Below are positions 10,801 to 25,862 of a DNA stretch of 64,000 nt, piece by piece. Source of the stretch: Axinella damicornis. Taxonomy: Eukaryota; Porifera; Demospongiae; Axinellida; Axinellidae. Location: NCBI GenBank assembly GCA_963931865.1, contig OZ007517.1, forward strand, positions 7,366,676 through 7,430,675, in the 5' to 3' direction. Each line of letters begins with the position of its first letter. The first letter of the stretch is position 1. Position numbers and translations under genes: made by a program. A model generated the notes under the pieces. The model was given only the letters and a program-made list of their open reading frames with translations, made no database searches and had not been told where the DNA came from.

Positions 10801-13800
10801 CACCACGGAAGCATAATGATCGGAAAAGCGTTCCAAATGTTGGCATTAAGTTTAAAGATGTGTACTGTAAGTATAAAGACGTGTACTGTAAGTATAAAGA
10901 CACGTACAAGCCAGTGCTCATCAGAAGAAGCCTTCCAATTTTCAACTTCTTCCGATTTTCAGAAGGAGACTTCCAATTTGTAGTGAAGCTGCACTGCAAG
11001 TCGGAAAAACGTTCCAAATCTCGGCATCAATTTTAAGAGAGCAGACTGTAATACTGCTTGCTACCTTATGTAATCACTAAAGGTTGCAAAACAGCTACAC
11101 TAATATGGTGGCCAGTAGTAATCATACTCACCCCGTGATCTGCTGTAAAGTTGGGAGGAGCTCTAAAGTTGGGATCAGCTCCATGATCATGAAAGCATCT
11201 CACAAGCTCCAGATTCCGAATTGTAACTGCCATATGCTTATGAATATCCTGATGAAGGGAAACAAAATTACCATAAATCAACAACAGATATTAGGCCTTT
11301 TAGCTGGTTTCAAACCAATTTGGTTTGTTCAGCAAACACCTGAGATCATATAACCTTGCTTCCATGGAATTTGGTACCACTTTATACACCAGTTGGCATG
11401 CACACTTTGAACTAGCAACTGCAACAAATCCAAATACATAGTTCAAGGACATTAATGTCTGGCAGTGATATCATTGACTTAGGTGTCATTCGCCTTGTGG
11501 TGCTTAGCAACAATCTTCCAAACCTCAAAAGATTTGGCATGGGAGCTGGTGAAGTGTATAATGCCTACTATCTTTTGTCCTTTGAGCACTATATGTATAC
11601 ACTCCAACCCAAGAAAACAACACCAGCAATCTTATTCACTTACACCATGCCTAGTATCCTTCATGTTGACATCAGCTCCTTTTTCAATAAGGTATTTCGT
11701 TATGTCAAGGCGGCCATCCATTGCAGCTCTAATCAGTGGAGTACGCTGATGGAGAGAAAGAAATGAATTCTTTAAGATTAATTACCTCAATAGCCAAAGA
11801 CTTCCGCGAGGCAATTAACATTATGTATCTGATGAGCTGGCCTTTTGTAACACTATCAATACTGCAAGCATGTTTGAGTATTGACTTGCAGAATAGATAT
11901 ATGCTTTCAAAGACATGATATAATATTTACAAGTAGCTTCGTTCACTTCACTTGCTCAGCTACTCCCCCATCGGCGCTGGTGCCAGGTAACTCTGTGCAG
12001 AACTGCTGTCCCTTGATAGCACCCATGTGCTTTGGCTTGCTACTCCCCGATTGCGGCTACTTCAGCTGCTGCTCCCCAGAAGTGCCCGCTTCAGCTGCTG
12101 CTCCCTGGTGGCATCTACTTCAACTGCTACCATGCATGCTATTGCATCCCCCAGCCATTCTGGAAGGTTCAACGTTCTCGAGCATTCGAGGTTCAGAGGG
12201 TATCATATTGATTGTGCTTCTTCTCAAATTCTTTCAGAAGAAATACTTGGCACTGAAAACACACCGTAGATAATTATTACTTCACTGCAAATTGGCATTT
12301 TCTGATTAAAGATTAATCTAAGTTAGAAATGATGTTCAAGACCTTTGTGATGGGTGGGCCCTTAATACACTGGTTTTGAACCCTGTGCAAGAAATTTTGC
12401 GTCATGCAGGAGAGGGGTGGGCTCTTGATATGTACTCTACGTTATCAAGCTATTTATAGTGTTATGAACCGGAACCCAATAATCATTTGGTTATTAACAC
12501 TGCAAGAGTTAGGCAGAGCTGCAGCTGCTCCAAAACGAAACATTCCAATCTACTCCTGTGTCTTACTACCTAGTTACAAATGTTTGGTGTGTACTTATGG
12601 CTATCATGTGTGCCATTTCTTGTCAGTAATCACTGAAAGGTACTACACTGTTACCCAAAACAGCACTAGTACAATTATGGAGTGGGCAGTAATCTCACTT
12701 GCTTACCCCATGACGTCCTTTCATGTTAACATCAGCTCCATGTTCAACAAGGTACCTGATTGTTTCAACAGCTCCTTGATCAACTGCCACCGTCAATGGA
12801 GTGAACTGATGGAGAAAAACATGAAGGTACAGTTTTTCACAGCTATAAGTAATATTTAGATACCACTTTGCAGTGCATTACGGGTTTTAGTGCACGAGGG
12901 CAATCTAGTTAACGGTCGAGGGCGAGATAATGCACGAGCCGAAGGCGAATGCATTATCCGCCCGAGACCGTTAACTAGATTGCCCGAGTGCACTAAGCCC
13001 GTAATGCACTGCAAACTGGTATCTAAACTACTTAGTGCAACTCACTGACCCGAGACAGCCTTTCATCTTTGAGATAGTGCACACTAAAGTGTGCATTAAA
13101 GTTACGGGATACTCGTGCGCGTGCCGTGCGAAATGTATTGGGAAATGCATACTTAAGCTCGCTAACCAAAAATCTCGACTACGAAGAGCGTGAGCAACTT
13201 GATTCTGGCCGTGGAGGTGCGCTGTCACAAGATGCAGGGCATGACGGAAGCTTTTACAGATACGCTGTATAGCCGTGCAAAAACGAGCAGTTCAGTTCAC
13301 CAAAAAGCCGTATTTACCGCTTTTCTCGAGCGACACAGCATATAGCTAAGTTTGCCAAGGATTATGCTATCAAAAAAAGCTTCCGTCATGCCCTGCACCT
13401 TGTGACAGCGCACCTCCACCGCCAGAATCAAGTTGCTCACGCTCTTCGCACTCAAGATTTTTGGTTAGCGAGCTTAAGTATGCATTTCCCTATACATTTC
13501 GGACGGCGCGCGCACGAGTAATGCTCCATCATGTGATCAATTCTGAGGCGTCTGATTCGTTGAGGGTCACGTGAGTAGCACTAATGGTGTATAGAAGTAC
13601 TAATAGTTCATTCATGAACTGGAGCTTGTGCTGAAATGGAATTTATGCACATGAAATGGAATGAAAGGGAATGAAGTGCATTGTTGACTGATAGCAGGAC
13701 CGCGCATATGTACGTATATAGGTGTCTTCCCATTTGGTCAATTCCCATTTCGTCAATTCCCACTAAGATCCGACTTCTGTGGTGCGAGCCTGTGCCTCGA

Positions 13801-16800
13801 AAGAGTGTACAGCAGGGTGATTTTCTTTCCTTTGTTGACGTCCCACCAGTCTCTCCACTAAGGAGGATGTTATTTGAAGCAGCAGGCTGGGAGCTCTTTT
13901 TTCATTTGCCTAAAGACAAACTGTGGTCTGAGCTTATACCTCAAAGGGGTGTACAGTGGTGTGGTGTGGTATTCTTTGGGGACATCCCACCGGCCTGTTG
14001 GGTTCTTTTTTGTTTGGGGGGGGGAGTGGGGGAACTGGATCTGATAAAACTGCGTGGAAGTTATATGAGAAAGACAAGCCTCAATGGTGTGACCCTGCAC
14101 TTGGGAGGGGTTGCTGTGTAAGAACACAGGAATTTAACAGACATGACAGAGTTTCTGATGGTGACTGGATTTCTTGTATAGCTACAGTTGTAATTTCACC
14201 ATTCCCTCTGTGTATGATGTACACAACCAAAGAGTGGCCAAAGGAATCTGATGATTGGCTCTAGAGTGATGGTGATAGGAGGCTAAACAAAAATCCCCCA
14301 TCATGTGCAGTCTCTGGAGTACCTTGGCAGCTGTTAGTCAATGTTATGAGTTGTTACTCTGGAGTGTTTGAATGGGCAGATGTCGTGGTTTGCCCATCTC
14401 AGAGGTCTCAGAAGGTAATTATTAATCGGCCCTCCCTGTGTACGATCATTGCTCTTTGCCGCATGTGCTAAACATTCTATACTCTAATGCTGGTACGTAG
14501 CTGTGATTTATTAAGTCTTGACTATCCTGTCACAAAGTTTGGCTTCTCTAGCACCGACATAAAATTTGCTCTGCCACTGGTGAAATTCAGTATCTGGGAT
14601 AAACTAGTAAGTTAGCACTCTAAGATAGGTGTAGTAAGTGATTGATTGTATTTCTTTCAACCATAATTACCCTAGTCAGCATCAATTTGGATGGTGTTTT
14701 CCCACAACAGGTTAATTTATGCATTTACTAGCCTGTAGAATTCACCAGCAATAGCAATACTGAGTCTGTAATTAATTCACTAACCGAACGGTAATCTTTA
14801 CAGTTGACATTAGCTCCATGATCGACAAGGCATTTTACTCCATCAACAAAGCCATTCCAAACTGCAATGAGCAGGGGTGTCTGTGATGGAGTCGAGACAA
14901 ACAATATTATTGGTACACAATTATGTACCAGAACTTTTCATTTGAACTTGCTGAGTTAGTGGAGGCCATAATACATTGTTATTTGAAGGAAAACCCGTCA
15001 TATCAGCCAGTGATGAAGGTAACGAAAGTGATCATTACAGCAGTGGGAAGGAGACTCTTCGACTGCAAGATGCTACAGTATTAAGCCTGGCTCTACTTCC
15101 ATTCCTGCGTTATAAGCCCAAATTCATGCTATGTTGCTGTGCATAAAATAGAGCATGAATGTGTTGCCACACAAACAGAACACACTTTTTCCAGCAAAAG
15201 ATGTGCTTTCACACTATCTTGTAACTTCTTCAATCCATTTCCCTCCGTCTGACATATAGTTTCAACTGAATGAGTCATGAGAAGGGTAGCAAGCTACCTA
15301 AAGGAACTTACTGAATGAGTTCAGAGCTAGCAACCTACTTACTGAATGAGTTCAGGGAAATATTGACATGCCATAGCAACATCAATGAAAAATTGTATTT
15401 ACATGATAAACAAACCTTCAACATTCACATACGCTGCATGCATTTCAAGATGACTGTACCACAGCAACACCAACAAGAAATGAGACTGGATTTGCTAAAT
15501 GAGACTGGATTTGCTAAATGAGACTGGATTTGCTAAATGAGACTGGATTTGCTAAATGAGACTGGATTTGCTAAATAAGACTGGATTTGCTAAACCATAA
15601 CAAATCAAATTAGAGAGCGCTGGACAAAGGAAATTGGAGAGCACTGTTTTTGCGTGCGGGTCATCGAGACTAGCCTCCCGATCGCCTCTCAGCACGAGCT
15701 GGGGTCCCGACCAACTGACACAATCTGTCTGAATTTGAAAAAACATTCTCTCCAGTACCATGCTAGCTAGCTAGCTAGTGTTTGTGCCCGTGATAGTCAG
15801 CTGTCAAACGTCTGCACAGGTAAATGGTTGGTGCAAAAGGTATTTCCAGTTTGTCTATTCACTAAATTAGACCTCTGTATTTATATCGATGCCCGGTTGA
15901 TATAGCTGTGGATCTTACACTTTCCACCGACAAAACCTACTGCTTGGGTGTAAGCTGCATGTACTGCACCATTAATTATAGTAGATTTCCAACATGAATA
16001 TTCCCCTACCCTAAACAGCTACAGAACTACGGACGGGTTACCCTTTTGTCGACAGCCTGAACGTTGACATCAGCTCCATTTTCAACAAGGCATCTCACTA
16101 CCTCCAGATTCCCTTCCTTTGCTGCAATGATCAAGGGAGTCGTTTCCTGGTGGAGAGGCAGAAACAACAACGCTGAAATCACACAGCTCGGGAATGTGGT
16201 ATACGTCACTCAAAGGTTCTTCAAACTTACTGGAGACCAAATGCACTGCTACGTACATCACTACTAGACAAACGTGCAGTGAACGGTTTTGATTGTGAAT
16301 TCATGTACGTAGCAATGGGCCGTCTCACTTCAAAATACTCTCCTTGGAACTTGTTTGAGAAATTATCTAATCTACAGCCATAGGCATGGTACGTATGTGT
16401 AACTACACAGTCATGGAGTTGGCAGATACTATTATGTAGGCATAGTGCTGACTATAGGGCTGTGATCTTGCTCCTGGAATTAACACTCATTATTGGAGGT
16501 CGAATAATTATCCTGGGTTGAATAATTGCCAATTATCCAATTATTGGGTGGAGAAATATGTTGTAGGTACCATGACTTTAATAATATATGGTTTGCTACA
16601 AAATTTGAAGTGTTAAACTGTTGCATGTGACCATTTTCTGTTCACTTTATTGTGCTCACTAACATACCCATAAACAGGTTTCAATAATTGATATCTCAAT
16701 TTTACCTCCAATAATTGGTTAAGATCTCTTACATCAATCAATTATTCTTTAGTAGACAAAAGAGTAAAAGCCCACTTCCCACTTAACAGTACAAAATGGG

Positions 16801-19800
16801 GGGAGCGTATGATCGGGATACTACGGTACCATGATAAGGGCATACATAAAAGTGCAGAATTATTCCCTTCATACGACGTATGGCTTCTCACTTCGCAGTG
16901 ACAGACAGACTTCGACTAGCACTACTCCTGGAGACTTGTCAGTTGTCCCTTACTGCAGAACTACAGAATTAAGGGCACCAAGCGTCTGAGCTGGCAGCTG
17001 AAACAAGTCCGCCATTGTAAGTCGATCGAACAGTAAAGCTAAAAAGCCTTATCTCACCATCAGTATACGCTTACTTGTAATAACGCTCCTGTTTCGACTT
17101 ACTGTTGCTCTCCCCTCTCCAGCAATAAAATAAGTAGCGATGGTCCTCCGCGTATGGCAAGACACCATCGAGTTTTTAATGAACGGCGGGATAACCACAC
17201 AGCTAGCTCAGTTATCGGCTCCACCCAGTGCATCCGCCCCTTCCTGCCTTGGTGAACGGTGAGTGTAATCATTACTACTAATAGCCAGGGGCAGCCTCCC
17301 GAGTTTTGTTGGAGGCTGTGTGCCCTAGACAACGCTAAATGTTGTGTGCAGATACAAATTTTATCTGTGGAGGGAGATTTCAATAAACTTGGACCCTAAA
17401 GAGTTAATTAATTAACTAAAGGTGTGCACTAAATCCTAACCCTCTTCCTAACCTAAACAAACATAACCCAAACAAACATAACCCACACACATTGATGTTG
17501 TTGATTCTACCCAAACCGCAACACTAACATGAACTTACCTGATAAGTACCATCATTTAGGTTGACATCAGCTCCCTTATCAATGAGGCATCTCACAACCT
17601 CAAGATGGCCAATTCGAACTGCAATATGCAGTGAAGAGTCCTGATGGAGAGAAAGAACATTCAATATACTGCAACATCCATAGTTAGCCCTAAACCCAGT
17701 TGCCAAAGTACTGGATTAGTGCGGCCACGATATGAGATATTGTATGTCACAGATCACAGTGTTTTGTGTCACAATCGCCTGTCATGACATAATATATATG
17801 CAGCGCAAAGCCGGCTCATCGAGTACACTGCTGCACGGAAATCGACGGTAGCTGTGAACAGTAAGTGTCAAGAATGATTCACAGTAACATGAAAAGGGTC
17901 GTTTTGGCAGTTATTTCTGCCAGATTTCAGCATTGCTATTGAAAAACTGTCTTGATGTCTCAGCTAGCAATTTGCTCAAACTTAATGTGTGACGTTCCAA
18001 CGCCAAGTGGTCCAAGGCGGCCGGCTGAAGTAAATAAAATGTGTGCGCCATGACATCGAGTAAACAATGTTGTATCATATCGCCATCTTTTGTATTGCAA
18101 TATATCACATGTCGCAATTATCGTGGCAGCACTATAAATTATTGGATTGGTTGCTAAAGTATTTATATCCTTGGAAAGCGATGAAGTTAATTCCACAACA
18201 TGTCAAACTAAAGTTGTACACCAAATCCCAACCCACTTCCTAACCCAAAAACACGCATAACAGAGTCTTTGTCGGTTCCCAACTGGACATTTGGATGAGC
18301 CAGGCATGCTGGCTATCGATTGCCACAAAATGTCGGATTCATCTTGCGGAGATTAAAGAAAGCAAAAGGGAGCCGCATGGAAACTTGGAGAGCCATGTAT
18401 GCGGTACTCCTTGTAAGAGAGGGTCAATTTCTGCAGTTGTTTGATTACTGGAGGCTATTTTGTGCCTTGCCAGTAGCTAATCACAAAAAATTATATTCCA
18501 ACGCCAAAACCACGATACTACTATGGAGTCAGAATTAGTCTTGCTTACTTACATTGACATTAGCTCCTTCATCAATCAGGAATGTCACTGTTCCCAGATT
18601 GCCACTGCTAGCTGCCATGTTCAATGGAGTCTGCTACATGATGATAGAGAAAGAAATAGAGTTTAACATTCACTGGCATTTATGTCCAGCAAACATCCAT
18701 CTAATCTCACTTCAAAACATAACCTCCTTTCAAACCAGCTAACTTTTGAGGCATAGGGATACCCATGCATGCAGCAGTCCCTGTAGAAATTGAAGATTAT
18801 CGGCCAAATTGTGCCATTCTAATTCTAAGCCTTGGGGCTTCCCCCAATATGGTGATCAAGTATGAGCTCTGAGTACATGAAGTGCACTTACCTCCGGAAT
18901 ACGCATGTGGTAGTGTAAAAACATGGTAAAATTTTGCTAGATCCAACGCACTGTATCTCTGATTCTGGCTTGGCTAAAAACACAGGTTAAGGTTACGGGT
19001 TACAGTTTGCTATTGCACATGCGTGTTGCGGGCTTGCGGTTTACAGTCAACAGTGAAATGTGTGCGTGACTTTGGTGTCAATTTTTTATCGGTAAAGTAA
19101 CATCTAACGGTATACTAGACTGGACTTCAATTCTACAAAGAAAGGGGCAGGGCGGCTCGAAAAGTTTTACCGAGATAAACATCCTGTTCGTGAGATGCTG
19201 TGTGTTCTACTTGCCTGATCAGGCAAAAAGCGAATGGCTTTGTGGTATGAACGACCATCCCTCATTTTTCCAATGGCAGCAAAGCGAAATCACTCAGAGC
19301 CGCCCTCCAGTCAGTTGAAAACTTCCCTTGGATGCTGCCAAGCTGGCCTGTTAGCCCTTCCTGATTGCAAAATGTGACGCTAAAGTTTGCCAACTCGACC
19401 TTGAAGTTTGATGCCACTTCCCATGTTGGCATGTTGTACTCAGGCGCTAAGATCATACCAGCTAGAAGGTACTCATATTGCTGTTATACGTCATCTTGTT
19501 GCATGTCCTTAGCTAGTTCCTGCGCGGAGGGACAAAGGTAACTTGTACGTTATGTATATTTAATGAGCACACGATATCCCGTAACCTTAAATGCCAACAG
19601 CAAGACGGATCCTTCGTCTAAAACCGAAGCACCTCTGAAGTGAAAGAGGTAAGCAGAACTCTTCCACACTGACTGTTAGATGACTACAATATGGCGTTTT
19701 TTTTCATTGGGCCATTAATGTGCTGTCTTTGCTCGGTGGTTTTCCTTCAGAAATGGTTGTTTACCAAAGGATCCATCTTGCTGCAGCAGTTTGCCCCATC

Positions 19801-22800
19801 TTTATAGAGGCTTTAGTACGAGGGCTAGACAATGAATATTGCATAATTACATTCGGAATATTCTTCAATCTCCATACAGGACTCTCACAAATTTCGTGCT
19901 TTTTCCTTTCCCTAATATCTTGTTAACTGCAATTTTAATCATCAAAAAAAAATTGGTGTTAAAACTTTTAAGTGCTACTTACCCCACTACCACCTCCAAG
20001 GCTGACATCTGCTCCTCTGTCAACTAGGAACCTCACTGTGTCCAAATTGCCTCTGCTAGCTGCCATGTTCAAAGGAGTCTGCGGAAAAAATAGAGTATCG
20101 TATTCCCGCGATCAAATGCCACGGCTACTATTTACTTCATCACATGATTTACGGTGGCTACTAATCAAAGGTGGCATTTATTAAACTCAGCATGAACAAT
20201 TTAAGGAAGTAAGGAAACAGTGAATCGAGGTGTTAAATATTTTCGTAGGCCTACGTATAGACAGGACGTGACTAAAACACGGAACGGACCGGAAAACAGA
20301 CCAGAAAACGGACCGAGTTTTTTTCATGCCCGGGCGCCCTAGACACCGTATATTTGATCGTGCAGTGATCCAGCAGACAGTCACCAGCACCCAAGTCCGC
20401 AGTCACAGTGGTCACGGGATTATCCGTGGTATCGCTCTGAACATCGCCGAGCCGCCCGAGCGCCAGCCTCCCGGGTCTGGCTTCGCCGCCAGACTTGACT
20501 GCCCTCCTGTAGATCGCCTACGTGAGCGCTTACTACTAACGTTGGTGCAGTGCTCCTATGCACTGAAGTAGTTCATAGATTCATGACAGGCAGGTTGGCA
20601 CGCGAGACTACTGAGGTAGATCGTGGTGTAATTGATCGACCAGTGATGTCGACCTGAGCTGTGTACCAGACTTGAGCTGCGAGGCGCTGGTCACCGTTCA
20701 TCCATGGCTGCGCGGAGGCACAGGTGGTCGTCCGCTGGGCTGCAGACTGGCTGTACTAAGCTAAAATGTGCGATGGAGTAGACGCCGTGTCTAGTGCATG
20801 AAAACCCAGTCCGTTTTCTGGTCCGTTTTTCAGTCCGTTCCGTGTTTTAGTCATGTCCGTATAGACAGCAAAAAAATTAAAATCATGAACATAACAATCG
20901 CCTTAATGGCATGCCCGATAATTTTCCAGTCCGAATCCACAGCATGGTCACACATCTGCTGCTACAGGATTTTGCAAATTGGAGCTCCAGCACAGTCTTG
21001 GCAGACCGTCCAGTAGGCGAGCCAATGGCTTACTCAGTGCATTAGCTTTCTCTAACCTTGCCACGGAGCAAAACAAAACGATCAGTGATCCAGTTGACCC
21101 ATTGCTGTAATAGTTACATTTTCGCTGAAATGTTGCATCAGAAACCATTTTTGCGCAATGTGCCGGGTTCCCTCTATAATTTTATTAAAGAATAGTGTGT
21201 ATGTCTAGTAGATCGAAGTCACACTGTTGTACACACAAACTGTGGAGCAGTTTAGTGCCTAATTTTGACCCCCTATAGTAGCAGGCATGCATCAGCGCTA
21301 ACTCAGAACGGCAGTACAATTCATGCTATAGAAAACATCTTGTGCTTAAAATTAACATCACTCTGATGACATGCCATTGAGCACACTCCTAAAAATCCAG
21401 CTGTACACACTTGGTATTATTCACTTACGCACCTTTCCGTCAATCTCAACAACATTGATATCTAAAGGAATAACAAGGCATTTCATTCTAAGAACAGTTA
21501 CTAGCCACTCGGTTACATTTCAAAGTCTGGACATGTTTTACTGATTCTCCATGAAATTATATATGGTATGTGTCTTTAAAATTGATATTGACGTTCGGAA
21601 ACCTTTCAACTGTTTGACTCCAGTTTGACTCTGTATGTAGCTGCTCCAGCTCTGCAAGCCCTGGAGCACCGCACGCTCGTCCACTGATCTGTTTCTCAAG
21701 GTTGTAGTTCGCGCACCGTCGAGCCCTCGCAGCAAATAAAACTCAATTGGCCAGCAAGAAACCCGCAACATTCTGAGCGTGACATATTCTGGTACGTACG
21801 TACCACGTATGTACGTATGCACGTACGTACATACGTATATAGTGAGAAATAGATCCCCAATTCAGAGCCTCACGCTAATGGGCTTGGCAATTATGAATAC
21901 TACAGAGTTTACACAGCCTTATGTACATGTAGACCACACTGATTGCCATGTCATACTGCTGAGATGGCAGTAGTGGGACCCATATGGCAGTTGCACACTC
22001 TTATTGTTATGAACTCTTGACGATGTACGTATGCAAGACGGCTAAAAAAACACATCTATGCTGCATGAACATTCAATACAGTTGTTCAGCTGGTTGGTAT
22101 GTACAGTGCCTTACCTACACCCTTCTGAATCAGGGTATTCATCATTGGAATGGAACCAACTTCTGCAGCACACCGCAGAGCACCACTAACAGCTAGTTGC
22201 TCTCTCACTGCATTGTCATCGTCCTTGAAAAGGTTCTCAACCTCAGAGAGTTGCTGATGGAATAAATCCACATCAATTTCTTGAATGGCCTTCTTGAGGT
22301 TCTCCAGAGCATCCTCCTAAAGGGTAAATGAGGTGCATGTTTATGCAATACCTCATTTACAACACTGAAATCACAGCAGAAAGCTGGCTGCATCTCGTCC
22401 CAGGATTGCTCTCGATGTAGGCCAAGCCAGAATTGTGTGTGCCACAACTTACTGCATCACATGGTGCACTCAATGTGTGAGTGTCATGTGACCAAGGAGT
22501 GTGTTTTACTATTATAGCTAGGTGGTGTCAGCAGCTTGTGTAAGTTGGTAATCATGGCATGTTATGATGGAAGGGAAGTAATTGCATTGAGCCATGCAAC
22601 TGGTCTAGTATAGCCAAACTAATGTTGAATATCATGTTCGGTATTACGTCTATCTTCAAGTCAGCCTTAAGAAAGCGGAGTGGGAGACGGGCTGGGAACA
22701 AGGCCAGCCCATAGCTGCGGCTGAATCATGTTCAGACTTGCAGTTTCCTTGGTTACTTGCTCTGCAATATCAACTCAGACAACCTGTGGGTATATACCAT

Positions 22801-25800
22801 TTTTTCTTGAATCAGATCTTCTTATCTGACACACATTAGCAGCTCAAGTGTAAAGGTACTACATAGCTTCCAAAGGTACTTTGTCCCAGTAGTACTGAAA
22901 TCAGTAAGCACAACTGTCAAGTGCATTCATCCCTGTGGGTAACTGCGGTTATGAGTGGGTGTGGTGGAGGTACACAATGTCATGTATGTGCTCATGAATC
23001 TTTAGCCTAGCTGCTGCATCCACACTGTTGTACATTGTTTGTTTATTATTATTGTCTACACTGTCCGACAGGCAGACTCAGAATTTAGTGCGGTTTTGCG
23101 TTCCCCCACGCAAAACCTCTCCTGTATATATGGGAAAGGTTTTGCGTACCCCCACGCAAGCTGAAACTCAGGCTTTCCCATATATATAGGAACAATTTTG
23201 TGGACCCCTACTCAAAATCTTCCCTATATATATGGGAAACAAAATGAAATTGGGTAATTTTATCCTATCCCATTTGGCATGACAGTATACAGCATCCAAG
23301 ATCAGGCGTTTAACCCTGAGCACCCTTGCACACCCACAACAGTAGTAGACTCCAACAAACCATACACAGAGCAAACAATAGTGAGAACGGATTGAAGCCT
23401 GACCTTGAGTAAGTCACTGGAATCAGCTCCTTGTGCAATGAGGTAGTCCACTATGTCCTGATGGTTCTCCCTTTTTGCCACACGCAACGGGGTCATCTGA
23501 GAAATAATCGAAATGAATCATCAACACCGTGACATAACACAGCATGCAGTTAGCTGCATTCTCATGCATGAAGACTCAGGGTAGTTAAGGACTAGAACTA
23601 ATACTTTTGCAGCTGAGTTTTACCAATCTGAGTATACTGTTATTGAAAACTAATGCATTCTTTGCCTACTCCACCTCTTATCTGCACGATGATGTCACCA
23701 ATGGACTGGACACACCAACCGTAATCGGATGTTAATGGCTTCATGAGAAGCATGCAAGTGCAACTTTCTGGGTTACAATGTACCTGCAAAACCGATTCTG
23801 ACTGAACTACCAGCAAAAAACGTGAAACAATATGCACATCCAAGTTTTCACCGTGATAACTACTTTCATTCACCTGCTACTTGCAAAAGTGCCATGCCCA
23901 CTGCAATAGATATACTGCATAGCTACACTCATGAAGTAAGTCCCATGGTAGAATTGAAGAGGACGTTGACACAAACATCCCAATGGTGACAGATTGCCCG
24001 CACATTTGACGCGTGCGATCACCTCGACTCCAGTAGGACCGCCATACCAAATCTGTAGCATACTAGTTTGAATTTCACAGTGGCTCGAGGTGTTTCCACC
24101 AAGCGAATCTACAGTTATCACCCCGAGAAACACAGCGGTAGATTTTACCCAACTCCTTATTGTACACCACATTAGCCTTCTCAGTACACTGTAGTTATTT
24201 CCGTGTATTTCCTCATTAGGTTAATTGATTAGACCCATCCTTAACCCTTTCCCAACCAATGACGCCTTTTGGCGTCATGAGACTTTCAGCTTCATGATGT
24301 CACATCCGGTAATGTCCTTGGGAGATAGGCTCTGCGCCAGCAGAAAGGGCGGGGCAGGGGGAGGTGGGTGGGTGCACCCAAAGGGTGCAAACAGCATGGC
24401 GGTGTCTGGGCTCAGCTTTGAACAGCCCTTTGGTTGGAGCTGGGTAGGCCATTTCTCGGGTTTTAAGCATAAATGGGCCTAGAAAACAGTGGTCTCACCT
24501 TGCACAGCCTCGAATTCCAGTGTTCAAGGCTGATTTTTCTGCTAGAGCGAGTTACCGTCGTGTGTGAAGTTTTGAGCGTGGAAACCGTTGGGAACCTTAT
24601 CTAGGGTATGTTTAAGTAGAGTACAAGCTAAAAAACTTACCTCCATAATCTGTGGTTGGTAAAGAGTTAACAAGCCCGAGTACCCTCTTTTAACAATCAA
24701 CTCGAACAATGCTAGTTCAATGGCATGCTAGTTCAATGGCATACTGGTTATCTAACACAACAGTTCAGCTTAATGTCATTGCATACACACAAGTGCAGAC
24801 CTAACATTACAAGTTAACCCATCAGGAATTAGATCCTTCAGACTAATTATAAAGGCAGTATAGCCGGAACTTTATCACTTGGTATTATACCGTACTTACG
24901 CTAATAAAATGGTACATCTAATCTAGTAGTAGAAATTCAATTCCTGGAATTTCCACTAATCTAGCTCAGGACACTAATGATTTTCTGCGGTGGCCCTGGA
25001 GGTCGCGTCTAATGCATAGGGCCTATGGCCTAATGACGTAATACCCAATACGCAAATACCTAATACCCAATGCACAATACCTAATACCCAATGCGCAATA
25101 CCTAATACACGATAGACTTAATACCTGACACCCGATGCATAATACGCCTAATACATATGTCCTAACGCGCAATACGCGACAGACGTAATACCTGATACCC
25201 GATACACAATATGCCTAATACCTACGACCTAACACCGCAATACCCAAAGCGTAATACCTAATACCCAACACGGAATAGCCCGCAATGGGCTCACTAAGTT
25301 CGCACAATCTGAGGATAAGATGTCATCGCAATTGCAAGAATGAACCCTGACCTTGCGATGGACGCCAACTTCGCCACCTGTGAAGAATGGCGTAGCTACT
25401 ACGGAAGCTTCACCTTGGGCTTTAGAAGTGGGCTGTACTAAGAGAGCCTGGAGAAGACGCCGGAACTTCATCGTAACAACTTCTGGCATCAGAACTTCCC
25501 GCAAGAAAAACAGGAATGTAGGGATGTCAGAAAATTGACTGGCAAGTAAGGAGTTAGCTAGTTTCCAACCAACGGGGACATTATCAATCATGATTGCCTG
25601 TTTCTTGGATGAACAATTTGTGCGTGGAAGTGTGTGTGTGTGTTGGTAGGCTATAATCAAATTTAGATTCGTCGTCCAGAAGAGGCTCAACAGCATGAGA
25701 TGTATATGACATGATTATATATAGCGAAGAGATATGCTAGCCTAGGACACAAGGTAGCCTCTGAGAGAAGACTTTGGCTGAACTGTACATAAGCAAGTTA

Positions 25801-25831
25801 CTTGCAAAACAGAAATAGGCAATTACAGTGT

Positions 25832-25862
<31 letters not shown>

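Larger units (their letters stand above)
9118..22316 (-). other. TRPA-like gene: module 4 (head, linker, nine ankyrin exons)
   Basis: Head exon 22115-22316 (EDALENLKKAIQE...GSIPMMNTLIQKGVG) is followed by linker 21433-21461; the donor gtgcgt is chosen because it keeps frame. Ankyrin exons: 19983-20078, 18553-18630, 17539-17640, 16042-16146, 14785-14880, 12707-12805, 11644-11745, 11132-11248 and 9118-9254. The first two (TPLNMAASRGNLD, TPLNMAASSGNLG) are close duplicates. The exon at 11132-11248 is degenerate (DIHKHMAVTIRN) with a longer loop. The last exon leaves in phase 2 and leads into the membrane-proximal region with GGENSLSKAIRSRQ, a motif position typical of the end of TRPA ankyrin domains. 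Confidence 0.8.

Noticed and set aside
13681..14264. 146- and 102-codon plus-strand frames
   Set aside because: Unrelated overlapping frames with no known motif, no splice context, and location inside a TRPA intron.
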